A stretch of DNA of 64,000 bases, taken from positions 1-64,000 of the forward strand of contig CAZZKJ010000004.1 in NCBI GenBank assembly GCA_964654695.1, in the 5' to 3' direction. The position numbers and the translations under genes were made by a program. Below the pieces are notes generated by a model that was given only the letters and a program-made list of their open reading frames with translations, had not been told where the DNA came from and searched no databases. The DNA is from CAZZKJ01 sp964654695. GTDB taxonomy: Bacteria > Krumholzibacteriota > Krumholzibacteriia > WVZY01. Below, piece after piece: positions 10,401 to 18,471 of this stretch (the first letter of the stretch is position 1; every line of letters begins with the position of its first letter).

Positions 10401-10610
10401 CCGCCCCACCGCGGCGCCGGCAAGAATCGAGCGCTCGCTTATATAAGGAGATAAAAGATCATCGCCGCCGGTTCGTGCCAGAGAATCCGCGGTGACAATG
10501 AAATCAAGGACCGGATCGGCCGAAAGGGCGGGTTGTGGAATAGAGAGGATTAAGCAAAGCAGCGTTGCCGACAGAAAGACGGCAGAGCAGCCGGTTTGTC
10601 TGCAATGCAT
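7416..10610 (-). CDS. Exported TPR-repeat protein with C-terminal CHAT (caspase-like) protease domain
   Basis: 1,064 residues. A signal peptide covers residues 1-30 (MHCRQTGCSAVFLSATLL... ending PALSA), so the protein is exported. Residues ~130-620 are tandem tetratricopeptide repeats (for example AVAWGSLGVVHWYRGDFDAV, GLGSAYFQKGDYETAADFY). Residues ~700-1060 are a CHAT domain (clan CD, related to caspases and separase) with catalytic His920 in HLATHG and Cys970 in LSQCESAGG, followed by GVVASLWPVSD, typical of the family. Both catalytic residues are intact. GAGGGG lies upstream of ATG 10610. It is the first gene of a three-gene minus-strand set, with 76 bases before the next gene. Known CHAT proteins are mostly cytosolic peptidases, sometimes in defence systems; here the leader peptide points to the periplasm or cell surface. 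Substrate unknown. Confidence 0.93.
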   Translation of the reverse strand: MHCRQTGCSAVFLSATLLCLILSIPQPALSADPVLDFIVTADSLARTGGDDLLSPYISERSILAGAAVGRLLDIAFQVGSNGDAKGEAENIDFAARVARIYKRQTGSRALVELVETYSGWTPGQRRIRENASALEKEAVASRGSRKYDESVRLFTQAMGLYKQIDDRRSQAVAWGSLGVVHWYRGDFDAVIENYNNALTARKEIEDRILEGKTLNGLGSAYFQKGDYETAADFYNRAVILRRKTGDADGLVKSLTYSGNAYTRLGKLVNARRSLEEALGVIEPAGNNERRCDLQSSIAYLYSEMGRMRSANESYTKAIALAGDTGDLLREASYRLNLSDNLRKAGRFREALSQIDSASTILAGEPDAVKTALMHRNRGLTYMLMGELDRAKDDLVAFLNETKDLDNRSYNAEALINIGYLYRELAVFDLGLESARRAEAMAGELGDARMQREAAALSADLERHLGLYEKSLEDWQKALERDRSDGFESLVIEDMLGQANTYSQMGSFDDARNIYKSVGSKMSTSESTGDNWILHFGIGHTYERDNPDSAFHHYEKAFDLMEKTGAAVGGDEILTGFLSGERRYYYEEVARFYAEQSLKSNENRWKELAFRTIERAKARGLLELLEKSVLQESSPEEEELLDSLFILQAGPPENKDKLRRLEKKYIDARQSRLDKTFARTESGSSSSVSAGIVGLRDVQKTLPRNTTLVEYALGDTVSLLWVIDRKKSWLFEIPRRSVLRSEVRLLRNALSNPGAGDAALRASCKKLYKMILEPAQNTFSGSSRLIIIPDGALFEVPFEILLFGDSDPNAAWKDLPYLARVFTTVYAPSCSVYMRLKKTKKKKYKRELLAVGNPDFSTLAPLPSGGGAVAALPFTETEIEGISRFFKEKKRCALTGRDANETRVRKEIETYPTRILHLATHGIADPAEPSASRIYLCRVPDENNPGEDGYLHSLEIMSMRISAGLVVLSQCESAGGRVGRGEGVVGLGRAFIASGAGGVVASLWPVSDKATEKLMILFYEKMAGKKKKACEALNSARLSMLDDTEYAHPFYWAPFIVIGSEKSPW

Positions 10611-10851
10611 TGGTTGTTTATCCCCTCTGCATTATATTATTAGCAATCTATTCTATACTATTAGAATTTAGATGCATCCAAGACGTAATATCTTTTATAC
10701 AATCAGGTTAACTCCGAAGCGAACCTTCCCCAATTCCAAAAAATACCCAAACTTCAAACGGATAAAATGAGGAGTATGTACATGCAATTCGTTGCATTAT
10801 ATCATACATTGCCGGGATTGTTAAGTGGATAATAGCCTGAGACCGCATCCG

Positions 10852-13275
10852 TTATCTGAGCAGAATCATCTTGCGGCTGAGGACTTTCGTCCCCACCGTA
10901 AGCCTGCAGACGTACAGGCCGGAGGCTGCAGGATTATTGAAGCTGTCGCGTCCGTTCCATTCGAAATGTTTAATACCGGCCTGGCTCGATCCCGAGTACA
11001 ACCTGGCAACGAAACGTCCTTTTACATCGAAAACGGATAAATCCACATGAGCCGAAACCGGAAGGATGAATGTGATTACAGTAGATGGATTGAACGGATT
11101 GGGAGAATTTTGTTCCAGTACCAGAGGCAAGGCGTCGGCTGCAGTCTCTCTTGTGCCTAATAAGAGTTCATCGCCGCTCATATCCCGCGCGTATAGTGTG
11201 TACTTATAAGTTTTGCCGGGCTCGACATCCATATCCGTGTATTCGTAACGGCCCCGGCCGGTGGCGGAAATAATAACCAGTTCCCTGCCGGCGCCGGAAT
11301 CCATTCCGGCTTGAGATCGATAAAGCGCGTAGCCCGCTGATTCGGTTTCGCTTGTAACTTGCCATTCTATGCAAACAGCATTTGCATGCGGCACCGCCGC
11401 CATATCCATCAGCATTACCGGCACCGCGCGTGTGCAGTCCAAAATATACAATCCATTTTCTCTATCGGCAACGTACGCAAAATTACCCGATACCGCCACG
11501 CCCAGAGACTTTGCAGCAGTATCATAGAAACCGGCCTCGACCGGATGAGCCGGATCGGTTACGTTTATCACGCGAAGTCCTCCGGCGCTCGAAGCCACAA
11601 ACGCATAATTCCCCGATACATAAACTCCAGAGGCATTATCCGTCATATCCAGGAATCCTATTTCCTGCGGATTTACGGGACTGCTTATGTCAAGGATTCT
11701 GAGTCCGCCGCTGCCGCCGGCTATAAATGCGGTTGAACCCGACACAGCCACGTCCAGGGCGCGGCCGGCGGTAATGTAGAAACCTATTTCATGGGGATTT
11801 GCCGGATTGCTCACATCAATAATTCTCAGACCGTAATAATCATCCGCCACGTATGCATAACCGCCCGAAACAGCAACATCGTAAGCACGGTTGACCGTGT
11901 TATAAACACCCGCTTGCACCGGGCTTGCCGGGATACTTATATCAATGATCCTGAGACCGTCGACATCATCCGCCACATACGCATAATTCCCCGAAACGGC
12001 AGTGCCGTTTGCGAAGCCCGCCGTATCGTAGAATCCAACTTCCCATGGGTTTGCGGGGTCGCTCACATTTACAATACGAAGACCGTCGGAACCATCTGCT
12101 ATATAAGCATAATCGCCTGCAACCGCCAGATCGCGCGCATAGCCCGATGTATCCAGCATGCCGATTTGAACCGGGCTAGATGGAACGGCCGTATTTATAA
12201 TTCTAATTCCCCCGTTGCCGTTGGCTATAAAAACGCGGTTTCCCGATACCGCGGCCCCCAGGGAAAGACTGGCGGTATCATACCCTCCCGCTTCCACGGG
12301 GGCAAAAGGGCTGCTGACATCTACGATCCGCAGTCCCAGGGAACCATAAGCCAGGTAGGCATAAACACCTTTCACCGCGACCCCCGAGGCATCACCTTCC
12401 AGTTTGTAAAAACCGGTTTCCGAAGGGGCGGCAGGTATGCTTACATCGATAATTCTAAGTCCGCCGGTGTTGTCGGCTATGTAAACGAAGGGCCACGAAA
12501 CTTCAACCCCATCGGCAGAGCCGGATGTATCGCAAAAACCCGTTTCCACCGGGCTCGAGGGGTCGATAATGTCGATCACGCGAAGCCCGTCCGCTCCGTC
12601 GGCGACGAAGGCGTATCTTCCCGATACCGTGATGCCGCGGGCCTCGTTTCCCGTATCATAGAACCCCGCTTCCGACGGGCTCGCCGGATCGGTTGCATCT
12701 ATTATGCGAAGCCCATCCCAACCATCGGCAATCAACACCTGACCGTCCGCAGCAAAAACATCCAGCGCCGTATCCATCGTGTCGAAAAACCCGGCTTCCG
12801 TGGGAGCAGACGGAAGGTTTATATCAATTATGCGAAGTCCGTCATTATAATCAGCAACATAAGCGTAACCGCCGGAAACTGAAACACCGCAGGCAAGACC
12901 CGCGGTATCGAAAAAGCCTGCCTCCACCGGCGATGAGGGATCGTTTATATCAATGATGCGCAGTCCTTCCCTGCCGCATGTAACGAACGCCAATCCTCCC
13001 GAAACATCGATATCCGTGCCGGGGCCGGGAAGAACCAGCGATCCCAGGAGCACGGGCGAGCCCGGTGATGAACAATCGATTATCTCCATCTGGCCGCCGT
13101 CTATTGTATAGACCGTATCGCCCGGAGCTGAAACCTCCCAGCAAGGCCCCGACGCCCACCGGCCCACCGGGTCGACCCGGTAGCTGCCGGCTTCGATGCC
13201 CCACGGTTGACTGCAAACAGCGGACGGCAGCAGCAACAGCAAAAACAAATGCGACCATGAATATCGGGACGACAT
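10852..13275 (-). CDS. Secreted protein of 14 tandem 42-residue LVIVD repeats with FlgD-like C-terminal domain
   Basis: 807 residues. A signal peptide (residues 1-22, LFLLLLLPSAVCS) is followed by 14 consecutive repeats of exactly 42 residues with consensus like YAYVAD..DGLRIIDVS.P, then SPVEAGFYDT. This matches the LVIVD repeat family of surface proteins, thought to form propellers. After the repeats, residues ~640-715 look like a fibronectin-like linker (VTSETESAGYALYRS). The last ~85 residues start NSPNPFNPST and end GLYVCRLTVG..VLSRKMILLR, the FlgD Ig-like or type IX-like sorting domain. AGGAG lies seven bases before ATG 13275. It is upstream of the CHAT gene with a 241-base gap, so co-transcription is uncertain. 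Role: extracellular binding or adhesion, inferred. Confidence 0.9.
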   Translation of the reverse strand: MSSRYSWSHLFLLLLLPSAVCSQPWGIEAGSYRVDPVGRWASGPCWEVSAPGDTVYTIDGGQMEIIDCSSPGSPVLLGSLVLPGPGTDIDVSGGLAFVTCGREGLRIIDINDPSSPVEAGFFDTAGLACGVSVSGGYAYVADYNDGLRIIDINLPSAPTEAGFFDTMDTALDVFAADGQVLIADGWDGLRIIDATDPASPSEAGFYDTGNEARGITVSGRYAFVADGADGLRVIDIIDPSSPVETGFCDTSGSADGVEVSWPFVYIADNTGGLRIIDVSIPAAPSETGFYKLEGDASGVAVKGVYAYLAYGSLGLRIVDVSSPFAPVEAGGYDTASLSLGAAVSGNRVFIANGNGGIRIINTAVPSSPVQIGMLDTSGYARDLAVAGDYAYIADGSDGLRIVNVSDPANPWEVGFYDTAGFANGTAVSGNYAYVADDVDGLRIIDISIPASPVQAGVYNTVNRAYDVAVSGGYAYVADDYYGLRIIDVSNPANPHEIGFYITAGRALDVAVSGSTAFIAGGSGGLRILDISSPVNPQEIGFLDMTDNASGVYVSGNYAFVASSAGGLRVINVTDPAHPVEAGFYDTAAKSLGVAVSGNFAYVADRENGLYILDCTRAVPVMLMDMAAVPHANAVCIEWQVTSETESAGYALYRSQAGMDSGAGRELVIISATGRGRYEYTDMDVEPGKTYKYTLYARDMSGDELLLGTRETAADALPLVLEQNSPNPFNPSTVITFILPVSAHVDLSVFDVKGRFVARLYSGSSQAGIKHFEWNGRDSFNNPAASGLYVCRLTVGTKVLSRKMILLR

Positions 13276-13485
13276 AGTCGCTCCTGAATCATAATTAAAG
13301 AAAATGTCTGCACATGAATATTGATTATATGTTTAACCTTACCAAATGTATTGAAGCACCGCTACACTAATGATTGATAGCGCGGCGAGAAAGCAGTACA
13401 ATATATCAAGCTTATTACGTGCTTGATCGACAGGACTCTAGGCCTTGGCCGTCATGCTTTAATAATTGCCGAAGGGAGTTTTCAT

Positions 13486-14631
13486 ATAAAATCCTTTTTT
13501 ATCGCATGTGTGCTTATTTCCTTTCTCCTTCATGCCGGCGGCGCCGCCGGAGAGAAAGAGATAAAGCGCCTGCTGGACACCGCCGGCATTAAATCCGACG
13601 GCGATAGACGCGGGCAAATGGACATAATCGGTTTCGCGAGTACGGCGGAACAAATGAACGAGGTGATGCGGCAGTGCTCAAAACTTGCGAAACCGGCGGC
13701 TGCGAGCTTGTCCGAAAAAACAGGATGGAAAGAGGACGCCCCTCTTATCGCAGCGGTTTGTCCCCACGACGATTACTATTATGCCGGCAGATTCTACTCC
13801 CTCCTCCTTCCCCACATTAGAGCAAAAACCGTTATCTTATTTGGAGTCTTCCACAAGGCAAGGATTTTTAAAATGCGCGACCGGCTGGTATTCGGTTCCT
13901 TCCGTTATTGGCACGGTCCTTATGGGCCTGTCAGAGTATCGCCTCTGCGCGGCGAAATCCTTCAACTGCTCCCAAAAGATGATTTTGTCGTCGATAACGA
14001 CATGCAGTCGGCGGAACACTCGGTTGAAGCGATCGTCCCCTTTCTTCAGGCCTATAACAAGAATGTTGAAATCATCTCCATACTGGTTCCCTATATGGAC
14101 TGGCCGACGCTCGACAGGCTATCCGGAGATGTTTCACGGGCGGTTGCAGAAGTCATAAAAAAGAAAAAATTGAAACTTGGACGCGATGTGGCCTTTATTT
14201 GTTCAACGGACGCCGTCCACTATGGAGATGCGGGATGGGGAGGCAGGAACTTTGCTCCGTTCGGCAGCGGTCCGGACGGACACGAACAGGCCGCCGCCAG
14301 GGACATGCAAATAATAGAATCATGCCTTTTGGGCCGGCTTACGGCGGGCAACCTCGAGAAATATCTCTACACATGTGTTGACAGCACGGATGTCTCGCGC
14401 TATCTGGTAACATGGTGCGGAAGATTCTCTGTTCCTTTCGGCTTGAAGGTTGCGATGGAGACCACCTCTATAATAGAGAAAGGTGTGTTGACCGGAACTC
14501 TATTGGGCTACGGAACGAGCGTCAGCGAGCAGTCCCTGGATCTCGAACTTCTGCCGGGCATGGGACCGACTGCTCCCAATAACTTTCATCATTTTGTGGG
14601 TTATGCCGCAATCGGCTATCTAGTTCCTTAA
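13486..14631 (+). CDS. amrB: Exported Memo-family protein (AmmeMemoRadiSam system protein B-like)
   Basis: The body matches the Memo family (fold of class III extradiol dioxygenases): PHDDYYYAG replaces PHAGYxYSG, then FGVFHKAR, AEHSVEAIVPFLQ in place of EHSLEVQLPFLQ, STDAVHYG, and WCGRFSVPF in place of CGRGPI. Start choice: a TTG at 13423 gives a longer frame but has no ribosome site. GAAGGGAG (13471-13478) sits seven bases before an ATA at 13486, from which a perfect signal peptide begins (KSFFIACVLISFLL..GGAAG). I therefore place the start at 13486, either a rare ATA start or a mutated ATG. No AMMECR1-domain or radical SAM partner is adjacent. Function is unknown; an exported member is unusual in what I know of the family. 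Confidence 0.85.
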   Translation: MKSFFIACVLISFLLHAGGAAGEKEIKRLLDTAGIKSDGDRRGQMDIIGFASTAEQMNEVMRQCSKLAKPAAASLSEKTGWKEDAPLIAAVCPHDDYYYAGRFYSLLLPHIRAKTVILFGVFHKARIFKMRDRLVFGSFRYWHGPYGPVRVSPLRGEILQLLPKDDFVVDNDMQSAEHSVEAIVPFLQAYNKNVEIISILVPYMDWPTLDRLSGDVSRAVAEVIKKKKLKLGRDVAFICSTDAVHYGDAGWGGRNFAPFGSGPDGHEQAAARDMQIIESCLLGRLTAGNLEKYLYTCVDSTDVSRYLVTWCGRFSVPFGLKVAMETTSIIEKGVLTGTLLGYGTSVSEQSLDLELLPGMGPTAPNNFHHFVGYAAIGYLVP

Positions 14632-14704
14632 AGTCGACCTGTCTATTCAACTGTGATAAAACCCTCTTGTCAGACCGAAAACGAGTTAAAAGGAGGATGT
14701 GATG

Positions 14705-15268
14705 ATGCGGAGGAGGATCTCGAGGATCTCTGCGGCGGCGGCGCTGATCTCAATTCTATTTCTTACAAATTGCAGGCATAACGCGCCTCGGGGATACAAA
14801 CCGTCGTACCGCGGCGCCAGATACATTTATAAGGATAAGATCGAGTTCGACGACGGCGATACGTTTCTTTACGAAGGCAGGCCGTTCCGGTTTCTCGGTA
14901 TCGACTGCCCGGAAGTGCGGAATCCGAACGTAGGAATAGAAAAAGATCAACCGTTCGGGCGGGAAGCCGCAGAGTCAACGGCGGCATGGATAATGCGCGC
15001 GCATACGGCCGAGTACATCCCCGACGGCAGGGACTATTACGGGCGCAGACTCGTTCATATCATGATCGACGGCAAGCTTCTGGCGGTAAAGCTGCTTCGG
15101 CACGCCCTTGCCTATGAAACCGTTACTCATTTCGGTGATAACGGCTTCCCCGACCTGGCGCAAAAAATCCTGGATGCATCGATCGCAGCCCCGAAGCCGG
15201 ATTTCGAAGAACCCTACAAGTGGAGGAAAAAGCATCAAAAAAAACGCAGGCGCGGAAAAAAGCGGTGA
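14705..15268 (+). CDS. Lipoprotein thermonuclease-like (staphylococcal nuclease homologue)
   Basis: About 187 residues. The N-terminus (AAAALISILFLTNC) is a lipoprotein signal with lipobox LTNC, so it is probably membrane-anchored outside the cytoplasm. The SNase fold is clear: DDGDTF (metal ligand), FRFLGIDCPE (Arg-Asp..Glu catalytic set), FGREAAESTAAWI, and YGRRLVHI (the second catalytic Arg). The C-terminus is strongly basic (KKHQKKRRRGKKR), suited to nucleic-acid contact. AGGAGG at 14691-14696 fits ATG 14705 (eight bases) or 14702 better than the GTG at 14699. It lies 73 bases after the Memo-family gene on the same strand. Predicted role: extracellular or periplasmic nuclease. Confidence 0.9.
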   Translation: MRRRISRISAAAALISILFLTNCRHNAPRGYKPSYRGARYIYKDKIEFDDGDTFLYEGRPFRFLGIDCPEVRNPNVGIEKDQPFGREAAESTAAWIMRAHTAEYIPDGRDYYGRRLVHIMIDGKLLAVKLLRHALAYETVTHFGDNGFPDLAQKILDASIAAPKPDFEEPYKWRKKHQKKRRRGKKR

Positions 15269-15298
15269 ACGGAGGGAATCCCGGGCTCTGAAAAACGC

Positions 15299-16102
15299 CT
15301 ACTGCCCGGCTTCGGTGCCGCCCCGGGTGGCGTCCAGCCACATAGCGTACTCCCACAAGGCGTCGATATCGCCGTCCGCGGCATAACCGTACCTGGGCAT
15401 TTTGATCCTCTGGTTGCCCATGAAATAGCGGGCGATCGGATTCTTTTGCAGGCGTTCTATCTTTCCCTCTTTTATCCATTTTATGAATTCCCCGCGGTTT
15501 CTCACGAGATCGCGAAAGTCCGCACCGTACCATCCCGGAATGAAACCCGAAAACGAACCCGGGTTGGGAAGACCGCCGCACGCACCGGGGCCGTGGCAGG
15601 CGAAGCACTCGAACGAACGCGCTGTTTCGTAACCCCTGCGCGCCGCCGATCCGCCGGGGGGGAGGTTCATACCCGAAACCACTTTGAACATGGAAACAAG
15701 GTTTTCAACATCATCGCCTTTTAAGAATCTTTTGAAAGCGGGCATATGAATTTCGTCGGTTTCGCGCTCCTTCGCGGCCGAAACGCTCTGCAAACGTTTT
15801 TTGCTGATTCCGTCCGTTATGAACTCGCGTATATCCTGATCGTCTTTTACATACATCATCCACACGCCTCCTGACCACATGGGGACTTCTTTTTCTTCCG
15901 AACCGGGATCCGGGATGCCGTTGCCTCCAAGCTCGCCGTGGCATGTAAAACATCCCAGGCGGCCGGCAAGTTTCATTCCCTCCCGCACGGGATTGTCAGA
16001 GCGTATCCGCCAATAGACACGGGCGATACCGGGAAGAGAAATAATAAAAACTGCGAGAACCAGCAAAATCACACCGGATGTTATAAAAGGTTTCTTTTGC
16101 AT
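15299..16102 (-). CDS. Membrane-anchored diheme cytochrome c
   Basis: 267 residues from ATG 16102 (MQKKPFITSG). Residues 8-27 form one membrane anchor or uncleaved signal. Two CxxCH heme sites are present, CFTCH (51-55) and CFACH (166-170), each in its own cytochrome c domain with downstream Met candidates (HMPAFKRFL; KMPRYGY). The sequence repeats itself: both domains carry GGxPxPGS and a (F/W)I(T/K) segment, so it arose by duplication. A longer frame exists to 16186 but would cross the terminator hairpin at 16149-16177 and adds a non-leader-like extension, so I reject it. Likely periplasmic electron carrier; partner oxidase or reductase is not in the window. Confidence 0.9.
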   Translation of the reverse strand: MQKKPFITSGVILLVLAVFIISLPGIARVYWRIRSDNPVREGMKLAGRLGCFTCHGELGGNGIPDPGSEEKEVPMWSGGVWMMYVKDDQDIREFITDGISKKRLQSVSAAKERETDEIHMPAFKRFLKGDDVENLVSMFKVVSGMNLPPGGSAARRGYETARSFECFACHGPGACGGLPNPGSFSGFIPGWYGADFRDLVRNRGEFIKWIKEGKIERLQKNPIARYFMGNQRIKMPRYGYAADGDIDALWEYAMWLDATRGGTEAGQ

Positions 16103-16148
16103 GATGCAGATTATAGATCGGCAAAGAACACGGCGGCTATAAAAAAAC

Positions 16149-16177
16149 ACGGGACATGATGCCGGATCATGTCCCGT
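16149..16177 (-). terminator. Rho-independent terminator after the 129-residue exported protein gene
   Basis: A perfect 12-bp inverted repeat (16149-16160 with 16166-16177) with loop ccggc on the minus strand is followed on that strand by GTTTTTTTAT. It lies 111 bases after the stop of the gene at 16288 and just before the cytochrome gene start, so it separates these two minus-strand genes. Confidence 0.75.
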
Positions 16178-16287
16178 ATTTTCCATTGAGCAGGCGGGCG
16201 GTAAAATGGTTATCGATGTATCATTGCTGAAAATAGCTTTGCATTTATGAATACCGGCCGCTCGCTTAAGCGCTGCCTGTGCCGGAC

Positions 16288-16677
16288 CTATTCAACACCC
16301 TTAACACTATGGACCGTTATCCCCTTGATCCCGTCCTTTTCGAACGGCATTCCGGAGATGGCAACGTTCTTGCCTGCGAAATCCTTGGTCTTATTGAAAG
16401 CGGTATTGTCATCATGATCTGCAAAGAGCAGGAAGACCTTGCCGTCCTTTGTGAGCAGCCCGATCGGCTGGCCGTCCTTGGCGCACTTGAGAGCACAGGC
16501 CGCATGATCGGCACCCTTGGCGCCGTGTGAAATATAACAGGCCATGTCCAGAACTTCTCCCTGGAAGTTCGCATCTTTCATGGCGTGCTTTTTATCCTTG
16601 GCATCGGCACTCAGTCCGACGGCCAAGATAACAGCAAGCGCGGAAACGAGGATAAAAACATTCCTGGTCTTTTTCAT
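16288..16677 (-). CDS. Small exported Cys-containing protein, function unknown
   Basis: 129 residues. Signal peptide residues 1-26 (MKKTRNVFILVSALAVILAV...ADA). The mature part contains GEVLDMACYISHGAKG and HAACALKCAKDGQPIGLLT, with three cysteines and two nearby histidines, then KDGKVFLLFADHDD and an NVAISGMPFEKDGIKGI strand region reminiscent of OB-fold-like exported proteins. The Cys/His cluster could bind a metal, or form a disulfide. It stands alone between the nuo operon and the cytochrome gene and ends at a strong terminator. I recognise the type from other Gram-negative genomes but know no established function. Confidence 0.85.
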   Translation of the reverse strand: MKKTRNVFILVSALAVILAVGLSADAKDKKHAMKDANFQGEVLDMACYISHGAKGADHAACALKCAKDGQPIGLLTKDGKVFLLFADHDDNTAFNKTKDFAGKNVAISGMPFEKDGIKGITVHSVKGVE

Positions 16678-16980
16678 TGAAACACCTCCATAAATTTGTG
16701 AAAATGCGCCGCTTCTTTTTCCCGCCCGGCGGCGATCTTCTACTGCAGCGGGAACGGTTCGTTTTGATACTGTAATATATGAAATACCCGTGCCACCGCC
16801 AGCAAATTAGCTATTTGCTTAATACGCAGCTAGTTAGTAATTTTTCTCCGCGCGGAGGGTGTAGGAATTGAAGAATTATTGAATAATATTCCACAACAAA
16901 CGCGGTGAAGCCTCGGAAATTCTTATTCAATTATATAAATCCGCAATGCGGTTTTGAAGCACGGGTTGAAACGGGGAGGA
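16678..16980. other. Intergenic region, 303 bases, between nuoN and the 129-residue protein gene
   Basis: No ORF or RNA gene was recognised. It should contain the 3' end of the nuo transcript and the promoter of the gene at 16288-16677. It is AT-rich around 16790-16900, with a small perfect palindrome CTCCGCGCGGAG near 16847-16858. I see no convincing -35/-10 pair and no terminator with a T-tract. Confidence 0.5.
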
Positions 16981-18471
16981 TCAAATGCCGGCGACGGCGG
17001 CGGCCGAGTCCCGCGTCCATTCCAGAATGGATTCGATTCCCGGAAGTCCGCCGATACCGGGACCGATACCCAGCCATAGAACGGCTATGAGACAGGCGAT
17101 AAGAACGATCTTGATTCCCAAACCATCGTAGACCGCCGGGCGTTCTTCGCTTTTTCGCATGTACATAACAACAACAACTCGAAGATAATAATATAATGAC
17201 AGCAGGCTGTTCAAAACCCCGATTACCGCGAGACCGATGAACCCTCTTTCCACGGCCGCGCTGAAAACATAGTACTTTGCAAAAAATCCCGCGGTCGGCG
17301 GAATCCCGGCCAGGGACAGCATGAATACCGACATGGCCAGGCCCAGCAGCGGTTTTCTCTGAGCCAGTCCGGCGTATCCTTCGATTTCCAGCCCGCGAAG
17401 TTCGCCCTTTTTCTCGAGCGCTCCTACGAATGCAAAAACACCAACGTTCATAAATGCGTATACCAGCAGATAGTACATAACGCTTGAAGCCGCCCTCGTA
17501 CTCTCGACAGACAATGATGCGATCCCTATAAGCATGTATCCGGCATGCGCTATGCTCGAATACGCCATCATGCGCTTGATATTTCTTTGGGCCAGGGCGA
17601 CGATGTTTCCAAGCGTCATAGTCAGCACCGCCAGAACCCATATGATAACCGCCCAATGCGCTCTTCCCATCATGAAACTCATATAAAAGAGCCTGAGGAA
17701 AGCTGCAAATGCCGCGGCTTTTACGGCGGTGGCCATAAAGGATGTTACCGGTGTCGGCGCGCCCTGGTACACATCCGGAACCCACATGTGAAAAGGCACC
17801 GCGGATACTTTGAAGGCGAACCCAACCAGAATTAGCGCGACCGCCAGCAGAAAAGCCGGCGATGAAGCTATGCCCCGGTCCATGACTTCAACGATTATTC
17901 CTTTGTAATTGGTCGTTCCTGTAAGACCGTAAATCAAAGAAACTCCATAGAGGAAGAACGCTATGGCAAAGGCTCCGAGAATAAAATATTTGAGCGCCGC
18001 TTCGTTGGACAAAAGATCGCGTCTTCTAAAACCAACCATCACGTAAATGGGAAGGCTCATCAATTCCAGACCGAGAAATAGGGATACCAGGTTGTAAGCG
18101 GAAACCATGACGAACATGCCGGCGGCCGCGAAAAACAGCAACGCGAAAAACTCTTCGCGCTCGAACCCGATCCGTTCATTATAACTGAACGCGACAAAAA
18201 CGCTCCCGAGCGCGCATACGGCAATGACACCGCTGAAAAAGAGCGTGAATCTATCAACAATCAGCATACCGTTCAGCAGCGGCCACCCCTGAACATTCCA
18301 TAATCGTACCGAATAGAAAATAACATCGAGCAAGAAAAGCACGATGAAAACGCGCTGCACCGGCCCCACGCGTTTGGTCACCGCCCCCCATGCTAGAAAC
18401 AGCATTCCCCCTGCAAGCAGTATCAGCAGAGGGGCAAGCTGGCGTAGAATTTCCCATGTTATCAGCGGCAT
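16981..18471 (-). CDS. nuoN: NADH-quinone oxidoreductase subunit N
   Basis: 496 residues, the usual size. Antiporter-like proton-pumping membrane subunit with about 14 hydrophobic segments; family motifs include FFALLFFAAAGMFVMVSAYN, GLELMSLPIYVMVGF, FKVSAVPFHMWVPDVYQGAP and AYSSIAHAGYMLIG. The Lys in FKVSAVPFH and the Glu in LGLELMS, needed for proton transfer in this family, are present. ATG overlaps the nuoM stop by one base (TAATG), so translation is coupled. It is the last gene of the nuo operon. Confidence 0.97.
   Translation of the reverse strand: MPLITWEILRQLAPLLILLAGGMLFLAWGAVTKRVGPVQRVFIVLFLLDVIFYSVRLWNVQGWPLLNGMLIVDRFTLFFSGVIAVCALGSVFVAFSYNERIGFEREEFFALLFFAAAGMFVMVSAYNLVSLFLGLELMSLPIYVMVGFRRRDLLSNEAALKYFILGAFAIAFFLYGVSLIYGLTGTTNYKGIIVEVMDRGIASSPAFLLAVALILVGFAFKVSAVPFHMWVPDVYQGAPTPVTSFMATAVKAAAFAAFLRLFYMSFMMGRAHWAVIIWVLAVLTMTLGNIVALAQRNIKRMMAYSSIAHAGYMLIGIASLSVESTRAASSVMYYLLVYAFMNVGVFAFVGALEKKGELRGLEIEGYAGLAQRKPLLGLAMSVFMLSLAGIPPTAGFFAKYYVFSAAVERGFIGLAVIGVLNSLLSLYYYLRVVVVMYMRKSEERPAVYDGLGIKIVLIACLIAVLWLGIGPGIGGLPGIESILEWTRDSAAAVAGI

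Noticed and set aside
11791..12882. 363-codon plus-strand frame with repeats
   Set aside because: It is the complement of the LVIVD repeat array; its periodicity is inherited from the real gene on the minus strand.
10852..13275. Regular repeats resembling a CRISPR-like array at low resolution
   Set aside because: The 126-base period is an in-frame protein repeat with no unique spacers.
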